Positions 27,409 through 36,114 of a DNA stretch of 64,000 bases are shown piece after piece (the first letter of the stretch is position 1; every line of letters starts with the position of its first letter). The notes below the pieces were generated by a model. It ran no database searches. It was not told the origin of the DNA and worked only from the letters and a program-made list of their open reading frames with translations. Made by a program: the position numbers and the translations under genes. Origin of the DNA: Mesorhizobium sp. M9A.F.Ca.ET.002.03.1.2 (lineage in GTDB: Bacteria > Pseudomonadota > Alphaproteobacteria > Rhizobiales > Rhizobiaceae); contig NZ_CP034443.1 of assembly GCF_003952365.1 (NCBI RefSeq), positions 3,217,001 through 3,281,000 on the forward strand, read 5' to 3'.

Positions 27409-28305
27409 CTAGATCGAAAACGCCCCGCTCGCCACCACAATGCCGCGCCCGGAAATGCTCACTGAACTGGCATCCACCTCGACCTCAATGATGCTCGTAC
27501 GTCCGAGAGCCGTGCCTTGCTCGACCTGGATTACGCCGGGCTGTGCAAGACCGTGCGCAACGAGATGCGCGGCGAGCGGACCAGCCGCCGTGCCGGTTGC
27601 CGGATCCTCGGAAATGCCAACAGTCGGGTTGAAAAAGCGTGCATACGCTGTGGTGCCGGGCTGTCGTGGATCGAGCGAGAAGACGTAGCAGCCTTCCCCG
27701 CCGGCCTCCTCGAGCAGGTCGAGAAGCTGTTTGGCATCAGGCGAAATCCGGTCGACTGCTTCGCGATCGCGGATCGGCACCAGGAGATGGGCAGCTCCGG
27801 TCGAGACCACCTGGCAAGGCACGACGTCCGCCGCCATTTCTTCGGTATCAAGACCGAGTGCCTTGGCAAGAGCGTCAACGTTTAAGAGCTGCCGGCCGGC
27901 GACTGGGGCTTCTTGCTGCATAGTGATCTTTTCGGGTCGCCCCTGGCTTTGCCAGATGGCCAACGGATATACCAAGTCGCCGATCTGTTGGTGAAACCAT
28001 GTTGGGCCATCGCCCAGATCGAGCCGCCCCGCTGCAGCGAGCCACCACCAAGCCCCTAACGAGTTGTGGCCGCCTGAGCCGAAAACCTCCACGCCTTTGG
28101 GCGTGAAAGAGCGCAACTTCCAGTCGGCGTCGGCCCGGGTCGGCGGCAGGACAAAGGTGGTCTCGGACTGGTTGAACTCACGTGCAATATTCTGCATGAG
28201 CTCGAGCGCCAACTCGGCACCGCCGTCGACCACCGCAAGTGAATTACCCGTCAGCGGCTCTACCGCGAAGACATCTACGAAATGGAATGGGATTGTTCTG
28301 CTCAT
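27409..28305 (-). CDS. PhzF-family isomerase
   Basis: Diaminopimelate-epimerase-like fold, 298 residues, the usual PhzF length. The catalytic glutamate lies in NQSETTFV (about residue 40). FTPKGVEVFGSGGHNSLGAW corresponds to the GCGHAT region with a variant sequence, and NPTVGISEDPATGTAAGPLAAHL is the hallmark second-half motif. The substrate is not predictable. The start ATG at 28305 follows GGAGGA. The gene is alone on its strand, bordered upstream by an intergenic repeat. Confidence 0.88.
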   Translation of the reverse strand: MSRTIPFHFVDVFAVEPLTGNSLAVVDGGAELALELMQNIAREFNQSETTFVLPPTRADADWKLRSFTPKGVEVFGSGGHNSLGAWWWLAAAGRLDLGDGPTWFHQQIGDLVYPLAIWQSQGRPEKITMQQEAPVAGRQLLNVDALAKALGLDTEEMAADVVPCQVVSTGAAHLLVPIRDREAVDRISPDAKQLLDLLEEAGGEGCYVFSLDPRQPGTTAYARFFNPTVGISEDPATGTAAGPLAAHLVAHGLAQPGVIQVEQGTALGRTSIIEVEVDASSVSISGRGIVVASGAFSI

Positions 28306-28397
28306 GTTTTCCTCCGATGACCGCAATTAGGCCTGTTTCAGTCGTTCGCCTGAAAGTTTGGAAAGGTCGCCAATGTCCCGCATTGCAGACGATTTCT

Positions 28398-28497
28398 AAT
28401 GCTCGCCCAAAGGTGCGCAGCGGTTTTGGGACAACGACATCCATAAAGACAGAGATTTGAAGCGCGTCACATGAATCCTTTCAGGCGACGGGCTTTA
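28398..28497. repeat. Dispersed intergenic repeat, copy 1
   Basis: Recognisable by TAATGC..CGCCCAAA, GTGCGCAGCGGTTTTGGGA, ACGACAT, then AGCGCGTC(A/G)CATGAATCC and a final GGCTTTA. The same arrangement recurs at 31041-31160 and 50312-50419, with a short version at 56302-56340. The last three bases of this copy are the stop codon of the VOC gene. Confidence 0.88.
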
Positions 28498-28848
28498 TCG
28501 AAGATGCGAGAGCACGTTGAGCAGCTTGCCGGTCGGGTCGGCGATGAAGAAACGTCTTACGCCCCACGGTTCGTCGGTCAAATCGTAGACCACTCTGCAA
28601 CCGATCTCGTTTGCGCGAAGATACACCTCGTCGACATCGTCGACTTCGATCGACAGATCGGGCACGGGCGTGCCTGAGCCGCCCTCGCTGGCGATGCTGA
28701 TCTGCGGGATGGTTGTTTCGCCGGACGCCAGCGTGACGAGCCACCCGTGGTCCATGACGGCATCGAGCCCGAACAGGTCGGAATAGAACTTCCGAACATC
28801 CGGGATGCTGTCGGTTGCGATATTCGTGACAATGCGCAGTACGGTCAT
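28495..28848 (-). CDS. VOC (glyoxalase/bleomycin-resistance fold) protein
   Basis: Small single-domain VOC protein of 117 residues, with the first module IVTNIATDSIPDVRKFYSDLFGL and the second DLSIEVDDVDEVYLRANEIG leading to PWGVRRFFIADPTGKLLNVLSH. The final Asp-Pro-x-Gly pattern and ligand-like Glu/His positions fit metal-dependent dioxygenase or antibiotic-binding members; the function is not assignable. The stop codon TAA is formed by the last bases of the adjoining repeat, so the C-terminus may have been set by the repeat's insertion. Confidence 0.83.
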   Translation of the reverse strand: MTVLRIVTNIATDSIPDVRKFYSDLFGLDAVMDHGWLVTLASGETTIPQISIASEGGSGTPVPDLSIEVDDVDEVYLRANEIGCRVVYDLTDEPWGVRRFFIADPTGKLLNVLSHLR

Positions 28849-28980
28849 CCCATGGTCTCCTCTCCCTGGTACTGTCCGCAGCGGAGCGGCTGTGTGCGCC
28901 GGTCAGGCCAAGTTGTGTCAACAGATGTCACCAGTCGCCCCAAGAGGACATATCACATGTTGACAGGAGGCTGATTTCGA

Positions 28981-29018
28981 ATTACGAGTGACGAAATTCA
29001 AAATTCGTCACTCGTAAT
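28981..29018. promoter_or_regulatory. Perfect 15-bp-arm inverted repeat, TetR operator
   Basis: ATTACGAGTGACGAA and TTCGTCACTCGTAAT are exact reverse complements separated by 8 bases, ending 16 bases before the TetR start codon. Position and symmetry are classical for TetR-family autorepression of an efflux operon. Confidence 0.85.
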
Positions 29019-29034
29019 GAGCCAGTGAAACAAC

Positions 29035-29643
29035 ATGTATGATACCCTCGACAGGGTGGCCGACTCGGCCCGGCAGGAGAATATAGCGCGCATCCTCGAT
29101 TGCGCCGAGCGCCTGTTCCGCCACTACGGCTACGGCAAGACCAATGTCGCTGACATAGCGCGCGAACTCGGCATGTCGACGGCCAACATCTACCGCTTCT
29201 TTGCGTCGAAGGTCGAGATCCACCAAGCCGTTTGCGGCCGCATGCTCGCCACCTGCTACCAACTGACCTACGACGCCTGCCATGGTCCCGGAACCGCCAG
29301 CGAAAAGCTTCGCCGCTACGTGCAGACGCATCATCAGTGGACCCGCGACACCATGCTCGACCAGGAGAAGGTGCACGAAATGGTCGTCGTTGCCATCGAA
29401 CGCGATTGGCACGTCATCGAGAAGCATATCGAAAGAATCCGCAGCCTGGTGGCGGAGGTGATCAGCGAGGGGATCGCAGCCGGCGAGTTTACCGACCAGG
29501 ACCCGGAAGTCGCTTCGCGGTGTTTCGGCGCCGCCATCATTACCCTCTGTCACCCGCAGATGGTCGCCCAGTGTCTTGCCAAGGAGAATCGGGCGATGCC
29601 GGACGAGCTTATCGAATTTGCGATCAGGGCCTTGAAGAAGTGA
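29035..29643 (+). CDS. TetR-family repressor of an RND efflux operon
   Basis: A protein of 202 residues. The helix-turn-helix lies at about 18-62 (ILDCAERLFRHYGYGKTNVADIARELGMSTANIYRFFASK). The C-terminal ligand domain contains TRDTMLDQEKVHEMVVVAIERDWHVI. It heads the transcription unit with the membrane fusion protein and RND pump, as AcrR-like repressors commonly do. A perfect palindrome just upstream is the likely operator. The inducer is unknown. Confidence 0.9.
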   Translation: MYDTLDRVADSARQENIARILDCAERLFRHYGYGKTNVADIARELGMSTANIYRFFASKVEIHQAVCGRMLATCYQLTYDACHGPGTASEKLRRYVQTHHQWTRDTMLDQEKVHEMVVVAIERDWHVIEKHIERIRSLVAEVISEGIAAGEFTDQDPEVASRCFGAAIITLCHPQMVAQCLAKENRAMPDELIEFAIRALKK

Positions 29644-29702
29644 CCGTCGCCGCCCGTCGGGCGTCGATTTCGACAATTCATCTCCAGTTCGGGAGTACAC
29701 AA

Positions 29703-30857
29703 GTGTCTTTGTCCAAATCCATCATGAGCACGGTCGTTGGTCCGGCTCTGGTCGTCGTCGCGGCGCTCGGGCTCGCCGGCTGTTCGCAAGAAAAAGTGGA
29801 AGTCAAGGACATCATCCGGCCGGTCAAGGTGGTCGAGATCGCCAAGGCGAACGACACCCGTCAGCTTTCCTATTCCGGATCAGTGCGCGCCCGCACCGAG
29901 ATGAATCTTGGATTCCGCATCAACGGCAAGATCACCGAGCGCCTTGTCGATATCGGCCAACGCGTAAAACCGGGCGATGTTCTTGCCCGCATCGATCCCG
30001 CCGACTACGACCTTTCGGTCAACAGCGCCGAGGCGGCACTCGAGGCCGCCGAGCGGCAGGTCGAGACAACAGACCTTGCCCGCCGTCGCGCCGAACAGTT
30101 GTTTGCCAAGCACTTCGCGTCGAAATCGCAGCTCGAACAGGCGACGCTCAGTTACGATCAGGCCGTCGCCACCCGGAATTCCGCCCGCTCATCGCTTGAC
30201 CAGGCGAAAAACCAGGTCCTCTACACCGACCTCAAGGCGGACAGGAACGGCATCGTCACATCAGTCGCCGCCGACGTCGGTCAGGTGGTCGGCTCCGGCA
30301 CGCCGGTTGTGACCGTAGCCGTCGATGGCGAAAAGGAAGTGCTGATCGCCGTTCCGGAAATGGATATAGCCCAGTTCAAGCCGGGCAAGGACGTCAAGGC
30401 GGGCTTCTGGTCCGACGATGCGCTGACGCTCGACGGCAAGGTTCGCGAAGTCGCCGGCAGCGCCGATCAGCAGTCGCGCACCTTTGCCGTTCGCGTCAGC
30501 CTGCCCAACGATCCGCGCGTGCTTCTCGGCATGACCGCGACCATTGAAGCTTCGGCGGCCAACAACAGTCCGCAAAGCGTATCGATCCCGTTGAGCGCGC
30601 TGGCGCAAAAGGATGGCCAGCAGATCGTCTGGACCGTGGACCGCAACGGCGAGACCGTCCATGCGCGTCCAATCAAGGTCGCTGAGTTCACCGCCGACGG
30701 CGTGCATGTTGCCGAGGGACTGAGATCCGGCGACGTCGTCGTTGCCGCCGGCACGCAATTCATGACCGAGAACCTGAAGGTCAAGCTGACCGGCGATGCG
30801 GTGCAACAGTCCGCATCGGCGGACGATGATGGCGACGCCGCCAAGCGCCTGCGCTGA
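29703..30857 (+). CDS. RND efflux membrane-fusion (periplasmic adaptor) lipoprotein
   Basis: A protein of 384 residues starting at GTG 29703, seven bases after GGGAG. The signal peptide ends in lipobox LAGC (about residue 24). HlyD/AcrA architecture follows: a lipoyl half (RARTEMNLGFRINGKI), a helical hairpin (about 95-155, Ala/Glu/Gln-rich), the second lipoyl half (DLKADRNGIVTSVAADVGQVVG), and barrel plus membrane-proximal domains ending in DAAKRLR. It links the inner-membrane pump to an outer-membrane channel. It starts 59 bases after the TetR stop. The frame stays open far upstream inside TetR but without a signal. Confidence 0.9.
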   Translation: MSLSKSIMSTVVGPALVVVAALGLAGCSQEKVEVKDIIRPVKVVEIAKANDTRQLSYSGSVRARTEMNLGFRINGKITERLVDIGQRVKPGDVLARIDPADYDLSVNSAEAALEAAERQVETTDLARRRAEQLFAKHFASKSQLEQATLSYDQAVATRNSARSSLDQAKNQVLYTDLKADRNGIVTSVAADVGQVVGSGTPVVTVAVDGEKEVLIAVPEMDIAQFKPGKDVKAGFWSDDALTLDGKVREVAGSADQQSRTFAVRVSLPNDPRVLLGMTATIEASAANNSPQSVSIPLSALAQKDGQQIVWTVDRNGETVHARPIKVAEFTADGVHVAEGLRSGDVVVAAGTQFMTENLKVKLTGDAVQQSASADDDGDAAKRLR

Positions 30858-31040
30858 CGGCCAGCGAATGAACCCTGCTTTTCATCGCATCGGCGCAAGC
30901 CGCGGGTTGAGTGGGTCATGGTTTCCGGGCGGCAGGTGCCCGATTGTCGAGACGTCAGGTCGATGCAACCCCCGCCATCGATCCCCGCGTCCCACCGCGA
31001 TGAGTGTCTTTCCGCTCGGAAAGCCTTGCCGCCCGGAAGC

Positions 31041-31160
31041 CTAATGCAGTCGCCCAAAGCATGCACTCGGTCTTGAACCGAAGTGGCAGCGGTTTTGGGA
31101 CAACGACAAATACAAAGACTAAAGCGCGTCGCATGGATCTCATCAGACGCGATGGCTTTA
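31041..31160. repeat. Dispersed intergenic repeat, copy 2, between adaptor and pump genes
   Basis: Degenerate copy of the 28398 repeat: CTAATGCAGTCGCCCAAA, GCAGCGGTTTTGGGACAACGAC, TAAAGCGCGTCGCATG, ending GATGGCTTTA. It lies within the 367-base gap between the adaptor and RND genes (30858-31224), which otherwise shows nothing. It separates two genes normally a few bases apart. Confidence 0.85.
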
Positions 31161-31224
31161 ACATCGGAAGTTCCGTGGGCATGCCACGTGCGTGCGCTGA
31201 CGATCAGACAAATGGACTGACGCT

Positions 31225-34200
31225 ATGACCACCGAAACCAATGAAAAGCGGCCCTTCAATCTTTCGCGCTGGGCGATCGGGCATCCGAGCATTGCGCGGT
31301 TCCTGTTCGGCCTGATCATCCTTGGCGGTGCGCTCGGCCTGATGCAGATGGGCCAGAAGGAAGACCCGGATTTCACCTTCCGCGTCATGGTCGTCCAGGC
31401 GGTCTGGCCGGGGGCTTCGATCCAGGAGATGGAGGACCAGGTCGTCAACAAGATCGAGCGCAAGCTGCAGGAAACGCCGCATCTCGATTTCGTCCGTTCC
31501 TACACGCGCGCCGGCAGCGCCATCATCACCTTGCAGGTGAAAGGCGACACCAACCCCGAGCAGGTCGCCGACGCCTTCTACCAGGTGCGCAAGAAGGTCG
31601 GCGATATCTCGAATGAGCTGCCTCAGGGGTTGCTTGGACCCTATTTCAACGATGAGTTCGGCGACACTTTCATCACCTTGCATTCGATCAGCGGCGACGG
31701 CTACAGCTATCCCGAGCTGAAGAAATTCGCCATCCAGGCGCGCGACATGCTGCTGACGACGCCCGGCGTCGAGAAGGCCGTGATCATCGGCGACCAGCCG
31801 GAAAAGATCTATATCGACGTTTCATCCAAGGCGCTTGCCCAGCGCGGCCTGACCCTCACCGACCTGCAGAACGCGATCAGGGGCCAGAACAATGTCGATC
31901 CGGCGGGCTCGGTCGATACCGGCCAGCGTTCGGTGCGCATCTCGGTCGAAGGCGACGTGACGGAAGCGGCCGACATCCGCGAGCTTCGGCTGCGCGCCGG
32001 CAACCAGGTGACGCGCCTGGGCGACATCGCCGCCGTGACCTCCGGCCTCGAGGACCCCTATCAGCGCAAATACCGTTTCAATGGCCACGACAGCGTCCAG
32101 GTCGGTGTCGTCATGGCCAAGGGCTTCAACGTTACCGATGTCGGAAAGGACGTCGAGGCGACCTATCACCGCTTCGAGGAGGCGCTGCCCTACGGTGTTT
32201 CGGTCGATCAGATTTCCGACCAGCCGGAAGTCGTCAGGGAAGCGGTGGGCGAGTTCATGAAGGCGCTTGGCGAGGCGCTGCTGATCGTGCTTGTCGTCTC
32301 GTTCCTGACGATCGGCTGGCGTTCGGGCCTGGTGATCGCGATCACCATTCCGCTCGTTCTGGCCGCCACCTTCGCCATCATGTACGAGATCGGCATCGAT
32401 CTGCAGCGCATTTCGCTCGGCGCGCTGATTATAGCGCTCGGCCTGCTCGTCGACGACGCGATGATCGTCGTCGAAATGATGGAGCGCAAGCTCGAGGAGG
32501 GATTGGTCAAGATCGAGGCGGCGAGCTTCGCTTATACCTCGACGGCCTTCCCGATGCTGACCGGCACGCTGATCACCACCGCCGGCTTCATCCCGGTCGG
32601 CTTCGCGGCCTCGACGGCCGGTGAATACGTGCGCACGCTGTTCTACGTCGTTGGCATCGCGCTGGTCGTGTCCTGGTTCGTGGCGGTCTATTTCACCCCA
32701 TGGCTCGGTCACATGATCCTCAAGCAGCGAAAACATGCCGGCAGCCATCACGATGTCTTCGACACGCGCTTCTACCGCCGGCTTCGCGCCACCGTCGGCT
32801 GGTCCGTACGCCATCGCATCATCGTGCTGGTGATGACGCTGGTGACCTTCGCAACCAGCCTGTGGGCGTTCCAATTCATCCCGCAGAACTTCTTCCCGCA
32901 GTCGTCGCGCCCGGAAATCCTTGTCGACCTCTGGCTGCCGGAAGGCACCAGCATCAAGGAAGTCGAGACGCAGGCCAAGGCGCTCGAATCCAGGATGATG
33001 GACGATCACGACAAGCGCTTCATCGCCACCTATATCGGCGAGGGCGCGCCGCGCTTCTTCCTGCCGCTCGACCAGCAGCTGAGCAATCCGAACTTCGCCC
33101 AGCTTCTGGTGATGGCCAACGACGAACCGGCCCGCGAGCGGCTGATCGTCAAGCTGCGCACCATTCTGGCCGAGGATTTCCCGTCGATCCGCGCCAAGGT
33201 CGACCGCCTGTTCCTCGGTCCGCCCACGGGCTGGCCGGTGCAGTTACGCGTCATGGGCCCGGATCGCCAGGAGGTGCGCCGCATCGCCGACGAGGTGAAG
33301 GCGAAGTTCCAGGCAAATCCGCTGCTCGGCGCCGTCCACGACGACTGGCTGGAGCCGGTGCCGGAGATGAAGCTGGTGATCGACCAGGATCGCGCCCGTG
33401 CGCTCGGCGTCACGTCGCAGCGCATCCGCCAGATGCTGCAGGCGACCATGTCGGGAGAGCCGCTGGACGATTTCCGCGACGGCGAGGAGACCGTTTCGAT
33501 CATCGCCCGGGAACCGGAGGCGAGCCGTCACCTGCTGTCGGCGGTCGACTCCGTCTATATCTCGACGGATTTCGGTGGCTTCGTGCCGCTGTCGCAGGTC
33601 GCCAAGGTCGTACCTGTGCTGGAGCAAGGCGTCGAATGGCGGCGCGACCGCCTGCCGACCATCAGCGTGCGCGCCACGCTGCCGGATGGCGTGCAGTCGA
33701 ACGACGTCGTCATGAAGATGTACAGCGAGATGCAGGGCCTGCGCGACGGTCTGGCGCCCGGCTACAACATCGAGATCCAGGGCGGCGCCGAGGATTCGGC
33801 CGAAAGCCAGGCCTCCATTGCGGCGAAAGCTCCAATCATGCTGGCCGTCATCGTCGTGCTGCTGATGATCCAGCTGCAGCATTTCGGCAAGGCGATGCTG
33901 GTGCTGGCGACCGGTCCGCTCGGCATCATCGGTGCGGCGGCGGCGCTTTTGATCAGCGGCGCACCATTCGGCTTCGTCGCCATCCTCGGCGTCATCGCGC
34001 TGCTTGGCATCATCATGCGCAACTCGATCATCCTGGTCGACCAGATCGACCAGGATATCGCGGCCGGCATGGAGCGCTCGGAGGCCATCATCGGCTCCGC
34101 GGTCCGCCGCTTCCGGCCGATCATGCTGACGGCGCTGACCGCGGTCCTGGCGCTGATCCCGATTTCGCGCGGCGTCTTCTGGGGTCCGCTCGCCTATGCC

Positions 34201-34371
34201 ATGATGGGCGGCATTCTCGTCGCCACGGTGCTTACCATCCTCGTCCTCCCGGCAGGCTATGCCTTGTTCTTCGGCAGGGAGCGCAAAAAGGCCGGAGACG
34301 CGGAGCAGGCGGCCGAGCCGAAGCTGGCAGAAAACGACGACAGACCGCGACTGCCCCTGGCTGCCGAATAG
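31225..34371 (+). CDS. RND multidrug/solute efflux pump
   Basis: Inner-membrane proton antiporter of 1048 residues with the RND duplicated fold: two sets of transmembrane helices flanking large periplasmic loops. TM4 carries the proton-relay aspartate pair in GLLVDDAMIVVEMMERKLEEG (about residue 410), and the second half mirrors it with GIIMRNSIILVDQIDQD. The N-terminal FRVMVVQAVWPGASIQEME is typical of the MexF/AcrB-like HAE1-related group acting on hydrophobic compounds. It acts with the 29703-30857 adaptor; no outer-membrane channel gene is in the window. Expression is probably controlled by the TetR repressor. Confidence 0.92.
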   Translation: MTTETNEKRPFNLSRWAIGHPSIARFLFGLIILGGALGLMQMGQKEDPDFTFRVMVVQAVWPGASIQEMEDQVVNKIERKLQETPHLDFVRSYTRAGSAIITLQVKGDTNPEQVADAFYQVRKKVGDISNELPQGLLGPYFNDEFGDTFITLHSISGDGYSYPELKKFAIQARDMLLTTPGVEKAVIIGDQPEKIYIDVSSKALAQRGLTLTDLQNAIRGQNNVDPAGSVDTGQRSVRISVEGDVTEAADIRELRLRAGNQVTRLGDIAAVTSGLEDPYQRKYRFNGHDSVQVGVVMAKGFNVTDVGKDVEATYHRFEEALPYGVSVDQISDQPEVVREAVGEFMKALGEALLIVLVVSFLTIGWRSGLVIAITIPLVLAATFAIMYEIGIDLQRISLGALIIALGLLVDDAMIVVEMMERKLEEGLVKIEAASFAYTSTAFPMLTGTLITTAGFIPVGFAASTAGEYVRTLFYVVGIALVVSWFVAVYFTPWLGHMILKQRKHAGSHHDVFDTRFYRRLRATVGWSVRHRIIVLVMTLVTFATSLWAFQFIPQNFFPQSSRPEILVDLWLPEGTSIKEVETQAKALESRMMDDHDKRFIATYIGEGAPRFFLPLDQQLSNPNFAQLLVMANDEPARERLIVKLRTILAEDFPSIRAKVDRLFLGPPTGWPVQLRVMGPDRQEVRRIADEVKAKFQANPLLGAVHDDWLEPVPEMKLVIDQDRARALGVTSQRIRQMLQATMSGEPLDDFRDGEETVSIIAREPEASRHLLSAVDSVYISTDFGGFVPLSQVAKVVPVLEQGVEWRRDRLPTISVRATLPDGVQSNDVVMKMYSEMQGLRDGLAPGYNIEIQGGAEDSAESQASIAAKAPIMLAVIVVLLMIQLQHFGKAMLVLATGPLGIIGAAAALLISGAPFGFVAILGVIALLGIIMRNSIILVDQIDQDIAAGMERSEAIIGSAVRRFRPIMLTALTAVLALIPISRGVFWGPLAYAMMGGILVATVLTILVLPAGYALFFGRERKKAGDAEQAAEPKLAENDDRPRLPLAAE

Positions 34372-34455
34372 AATTGCCGCCGAATAGAGCTGTTGGCAGA
34401 TGTGACGTCCAGGGATTAAATCCACCCACCGGCAGAGGCGCTGGAGGAGGACGTC

Positions 34456-35949
34456 ATGACCATAGCTCAGACATCGGTGGCGCTGCGTCAGCCGATCGAC
34501 GGGCGCCATCGCCAGATATTCGTCGATGGCGCCTGGGTCGACGCCGGCTCGGGCCGGACCTTGGAGACCCGCAATCCGGCAACTGGCACCGTCATCGCCA
34601 CGGTGCCGCGCGGCGACCGCCAGGATATCGAGCTGGCGGTCGCCGCGGCGCGCAAGGCCTTCGACGGGCCGTGGAGCCGGTTCAAGCCCTATGAGCGGCA
34701 GGTGCTGCTCCTCAGGATCGCCGACCTCTTCGAAAAACACTGGGAAGAGATCAGCCGCTCGGACACATCAGACATGGGCATGCCGATCGTGCGCACCCTG
34801 GCCAACCGCAACCGCGTCATCGGCATGCTGCGCTATTACGCCGGCATGGCGACGTCCCTGCATGGCGAGACGATCGAGAACTCGCTGCCGGGCGAAATCG
34901 TCTCCTTCACCCGCAGGGAGCCGGTCGGCGTCGTCGGCGCCATCATCCCGTGGAACGCACCGACGGCCGCGTCGGTCTGGAAGATCGGGCCGGCGCTGGC
35001 GACCGGCTGCACGGTGGTGCTGAAACCTTCGGAAGAGGCGCCGCTGACGCCGTTGCTGATCGCCGACATCATGAACGAGGCCGGCGTTCCCAAAGGCGTC
35101 GTCAACGTCGTGACCGGCACCGGCGCCGAGGCAGGTGCGGCACTTGCCGAGCATATGGGCGTTGACAAGATCGTCTTCACCGGCTCGACGGCGACCGGTC
35201 AGTCGATCGTCCGCGCCTCGGCCGGCAATCTCAAGCGCGTCTCGCTGGAGCTTGGCGGCAAGTCGCCGGTCATCGTCTGCGCCGACGCCGATCTCGACAG
35301 AGCGGTGCCGGTGGCGGCGATGTCGGTGTTCGCCAATTCCGGCCAGATCTGCATCGCCGGCTCGCGCCTGTTCGTCGAACGCTCCATTCACGACGACTTC
35401 GTCGCGCGGCTGGCAGCCTATGCCAAGGGTCTCAGGGTCGGCGACGGCATCGACCCGGCGACCGAGATCGGCCCGCTCGTCTCGGAGAAGCAAATGCAAC
35501 GGGTCGCCTCGTATCTCGAGGCCGGCACGGCGCAGGGTGCGACCCTCGTCACCGGCGGCGAACGCCTGACGGAGGGTGCGTTGGCGGCCGGCCATTTCGT
35601 CGCGCCGACCGTCTTTGCCGGCGTTTCGGACGACATGAAGATCGCGCGCGAGGAGATCTTCGGGCCGATTATTTCGGCGCTGCCCTTCGATACGCTCGAC
35701 GAGGCGGTCGAGCGGGCCAATAACACGCCCTATGGTCTCGCGGCGGGGGTCTTCACCCGCGACATCGCCACGGCGCACCGGCTCTCGCGAAGAATCCGTG
35801 CCGGCTCGGTCTGGGTGAACACCTATCACGCCATCGATCCGGCCGTGCCGTTCGGCGGCTACAAGATGAGCGGCTACGGACGCGAGGGCGGTGCCGAGCA
35901 CCTCGACGAATACCTCAACACCAAGGGCGTGTTCATCAAGATCGATTGA
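34456..35949 (+). CDS. NAD(P)-dependent aldehyde dehydrogenase
   Basis: A protein of 497 residues with the complete ALDH set: PWNAPTAASVWKIGPALATGC, VFTGSTATGQSIV, the general-base glutamate in LELGGKSPVIV (about 264) and the catalytic cysteine in FANSGQICIAGSRLF (about 298), then FGPIISALPF and FGGYKMSGYGREGG. It oxidises an aldehyde to the acid; the sequence suits betaine-aldehyde or aromatic-aldehyde type members but does not fix the substrate. The start follows GGAGGAGG. It lies 84 bases after the RND pump on the same strand, so cotranscription is possible. Confidence 0.92.
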   Translation: MTIAQTSVALRQPIDGRHRQIFVDGAWVDAGSGRTLETRNPATGTVIATVPRGDRQDIELAVAAARKAFDGPWSRFKPYERQVLLLRIADLFEKHWEEISRSDTSDMGMPIVRTLANRNRVIGMLRYYAGMATSLHGETIENSLPGEIVSFTRREPVGVVGAIIPWNAPTAASVWKIGPALATGCTVVLKPSEEAPLTPLLIADIMNEAGVPKGVVNVVTGTGAEAGAALAEHMGVDKIVFTGSTATGQSIVRASAGNLKRVSLELGGKSPVIVCADADLDRAVPVAAMSVFANSGQICIAGSRLFVERSIHDDFVARLAAYAKGLRVGDGIDPATEIGPLVSEKQMQRVASYLEAGTAQGATLVTGGERLTEGALAAGHFVAPTVFAGVSDDMKIAREEIFGPIISALPFDTLDEAVERANNTPYGLAAGVFTRDIATAHRLSRRIRAGSVWVNTYHAIDPAVPFGGYKMSGYGREGGAEHLDEYLNTKGVFIKID

Positions 35950-35970
35950 GTCTCACGCCGGATCTGGCAT

Positions 35971-35999
35971 GAAATAAAAAACCCGCCTCGGCGGCGGGT
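35971..35999. terminator. Hairpin terminator between the ALDH and APC permease genes
   Basis: ACCCGCC-tcggc-GGCGGGT preceded by ATAAAAAA. The U-tract lies on the minus strand, so it best terminates the permease transcript, 116 bases past its stop. It may also stop the aldehyde dehydrogenase message. Confidence 0.75.
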
Positions 36000-36114
36000 C
36001 GTCGGCGCAAATCAGCACCATATTTGAATTTCTAGCATAATTGCCGGCACAAAGCAAGAACAAAATATGCAGGAAGCAAGCGCGCATCGCGCGCTCGATC
36101 CCTTGAGGCTGATA

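Noticed and set aside
29232..29702. N-terminal extension of the RND adaptor into the TetR gene
   Set aside because: The frame is open, but a GTG with good Shine-Dalgarno and an immediate lipoprotein signal at 29703 marks the real start.
33244..34740. 498-codon minus-strand frame opposite the RND pump and aldehyde dehydrogenase
   Set aside because: Spans two unrelated real genes on the other strand, with composition (His/Asp/Arg-rich) of an antisense shadow.
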